From a virus, in IMG/VR virus record IMGVR_UViG_3300036985_003371, positions 1 through 23,385 of that record: 23,385 nt of DNA. One strand, given 5' to 3'. Positions 22,834 to 23,385 of this stretch are shown here, one piece after another. The translations under genes were made by a program, and so were the position numbers. The notes below the pieces were generated by a model. That model saw only the letters and a list, made by a program, of their open reading frames with translations, did no database searches and was not told the DNA's origin. Numbering within the stretch: position 1 is the stretch's first letter; each line of letters begins with the position of its first letter.

Positions 22834-22873
22834 TGTCAACCCCCCTAAATGTGCATGATTTAAGGGGGTGACA
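22834..22873 (-). promoter_or_regulatory. Strong stem-loop between tail tube and chaperone genes
   Basis: TGTCA (22834-22838) pairs with TGACA (22869-22873), and the C-run with the G-run next to TAAA/TTTAA continues the stem. About 15 pairs form, with one bulge and one wobble, around a loop of about 9 bases. No T-run follows on the minus strand, so it is probably not a full terminator. It could stabilise the tube-protein transcript or reduce expression of the chaperone, which is needed in far lower amounts. Confidence 0.6.
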
Positions 22874-22877
22874 TTGA

Positions 22878-23385
22878 TTATGCTACTGCCGTCATACTGA
22901 CTTCGCCGATCTCTTCGTTATCGTCAGCCATCGCGGAAAAATCGAAATCGCTCACCTGAAAATCTTCGAGCTTCGTGCCGAGGAACGACAGCTTTTTCCC
23001 CATGCACCGATTGAGGGTGACGGTCAGGGTTTTCCCCTGGAATGTCTCGCTGAAAACCGCCTTAAAATACACGGCAGAGCCGATCAGGTTATTATTGATC
23101 TTGAACGTCACACCCGCCGTATCGTCATAGTAAGTATATGAGATAAGCACAGCTTTTAACTTGTCCGCAGCCGCGAAGGTATAGACGCCAGCAGTGACCG
23201 AATATTGCCCGGTAGTCGGGGTAGTAATAGAAGAAACCCGCGTGTATGGTGCCTTCGTGAGCGCATCCTTAACGCCGAGGTCAAGAACAAAGGTCAGCGC
23301 AAGAGCCGCAGCGATAACATAAGGGCCGGGTGTGTCAGGGATAATTCCGGCCTCTTCGTTCTCGACTTTTGTGATTCCCTGCGTG
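22878..23385 (-). CDS. Major tail tube protein, C-terminal part (start outside window)
   Basis: The frame ends at TAA 22878-22880 and stays open to the right edge, so at least 168 residues belong to it. A GTG at 23150 is internal, because in-frame sequence upstream (PGPYVIAAALALTFVLDLGV, then VTAGVYTFAAADKLKAVLIS) is clearly coding. The C-terminus (AVYFKAVFSETFQGKTLTVT, then LNRCMGKKLSFLGTK and DFQVSDFDFSAMAD) is typical of a siphophage tube protein, which stacks as hexameric rings. Its place before the chaperone and tape measure agrees. Confidence 0.85.
   Translation of the reverse strand, partial: TQGITKVENEEAGIIPDTPGPYVIAAALALTFVLDLGVKDALTKAPYTRVSSITTPTTGQYSVTAGVYTFAAADKLKAVLISYTYYDDTAGVTFKINNNLIGSAVYFKAVFSETFQGKTLTVTLNRCMGKKLSFLGTKLEDFQVSDFDFSAMADDNEEIGEVSMTAVA

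Noticed and set aside
22878-23150. A 90-aa protein starting at GTG 23150
   Set aside because: The frame is open and protein-like further upstream to the window edge, so this is only the C-terminal part of the tail tube protein.

Overview
The window is a piece of a tailed-phage genome, probably a siphovirus or prophage. Its tail cassette is the DUF2460 / BR0599-type / NlpC-P60 / tip-protein type that also occurs in gene transfer agents. The host is most likely a Gram-negative bacterium, perhaps an anaerobe of the Desulfobacterota kind. This rests on two Sec-type signal peptides, several Cys-rich small proteins and strong GGAGG ribosome sites; it is an inference and weakly supported. No rRNA, tRNA, CRISPR array or integrase is visible.

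Left part, plus strand (1 to about 6935): early genes. The window opens in the 3' end of a pentapeptide-repeat protein. Then come a leader region with hairpins, a 38-residue membrane peptide, a Cys-rich small protein, a YopX-like protein and an unknown. A recombination module follows: PD-(D/E)XK nuclease, coiled-coil protein, RecT-type annealing protein. After it lie an unknown, a protein of the family usually called 'replication terminator protein', a conserved 239-residue phage protein, a probable terminator, and small Cys-containing phage proteins. These end in a chain of micro-ORFs with 4-base stop/start overlaps and an apparently broken gene at a convergent junction.

Right part, minus strand (6936 to 23385, read right to left): one late operon. 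It runs tail tube protein (cut by the window edge), tail assembly chaperone with a -1 frameshift extension, tape measure (945 aa), DUF2460, BR0599/DUF2163-like hub protein, NlpC/P60 peptidase, a tail-tip protein split into two overlapping ORFs (the second carrying an inserted seven-repeat probable beta-propeller), an Mtd-like variable protein, small genes, two proteins with Sec signal peptides (one a 1017-aa fibre-like protein), a SleB-like hydrolase, a DUF1353 protein and a 57-aa holin-like membrane protein.

The most interesting system is a diversity-generating-retroelement (DGR) target. The protein at 12413-13822 ends in a C-type-lectin-like variable region. A second, diverged copy of the same 40-residue region lies just downstream at 12193-12315 without a full gene around it. 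The two copies differ mainly at the first two bases of NNY codons, the trace left by adenine mutagenesis of AAY codons. No reverse transcriptase or template repeat is in the window, so these would have to lie outside it. Other points worth attention are the propeller inserted in the tail-tip protein, the split of that gene, and the signal peptides on putative virion proteins.
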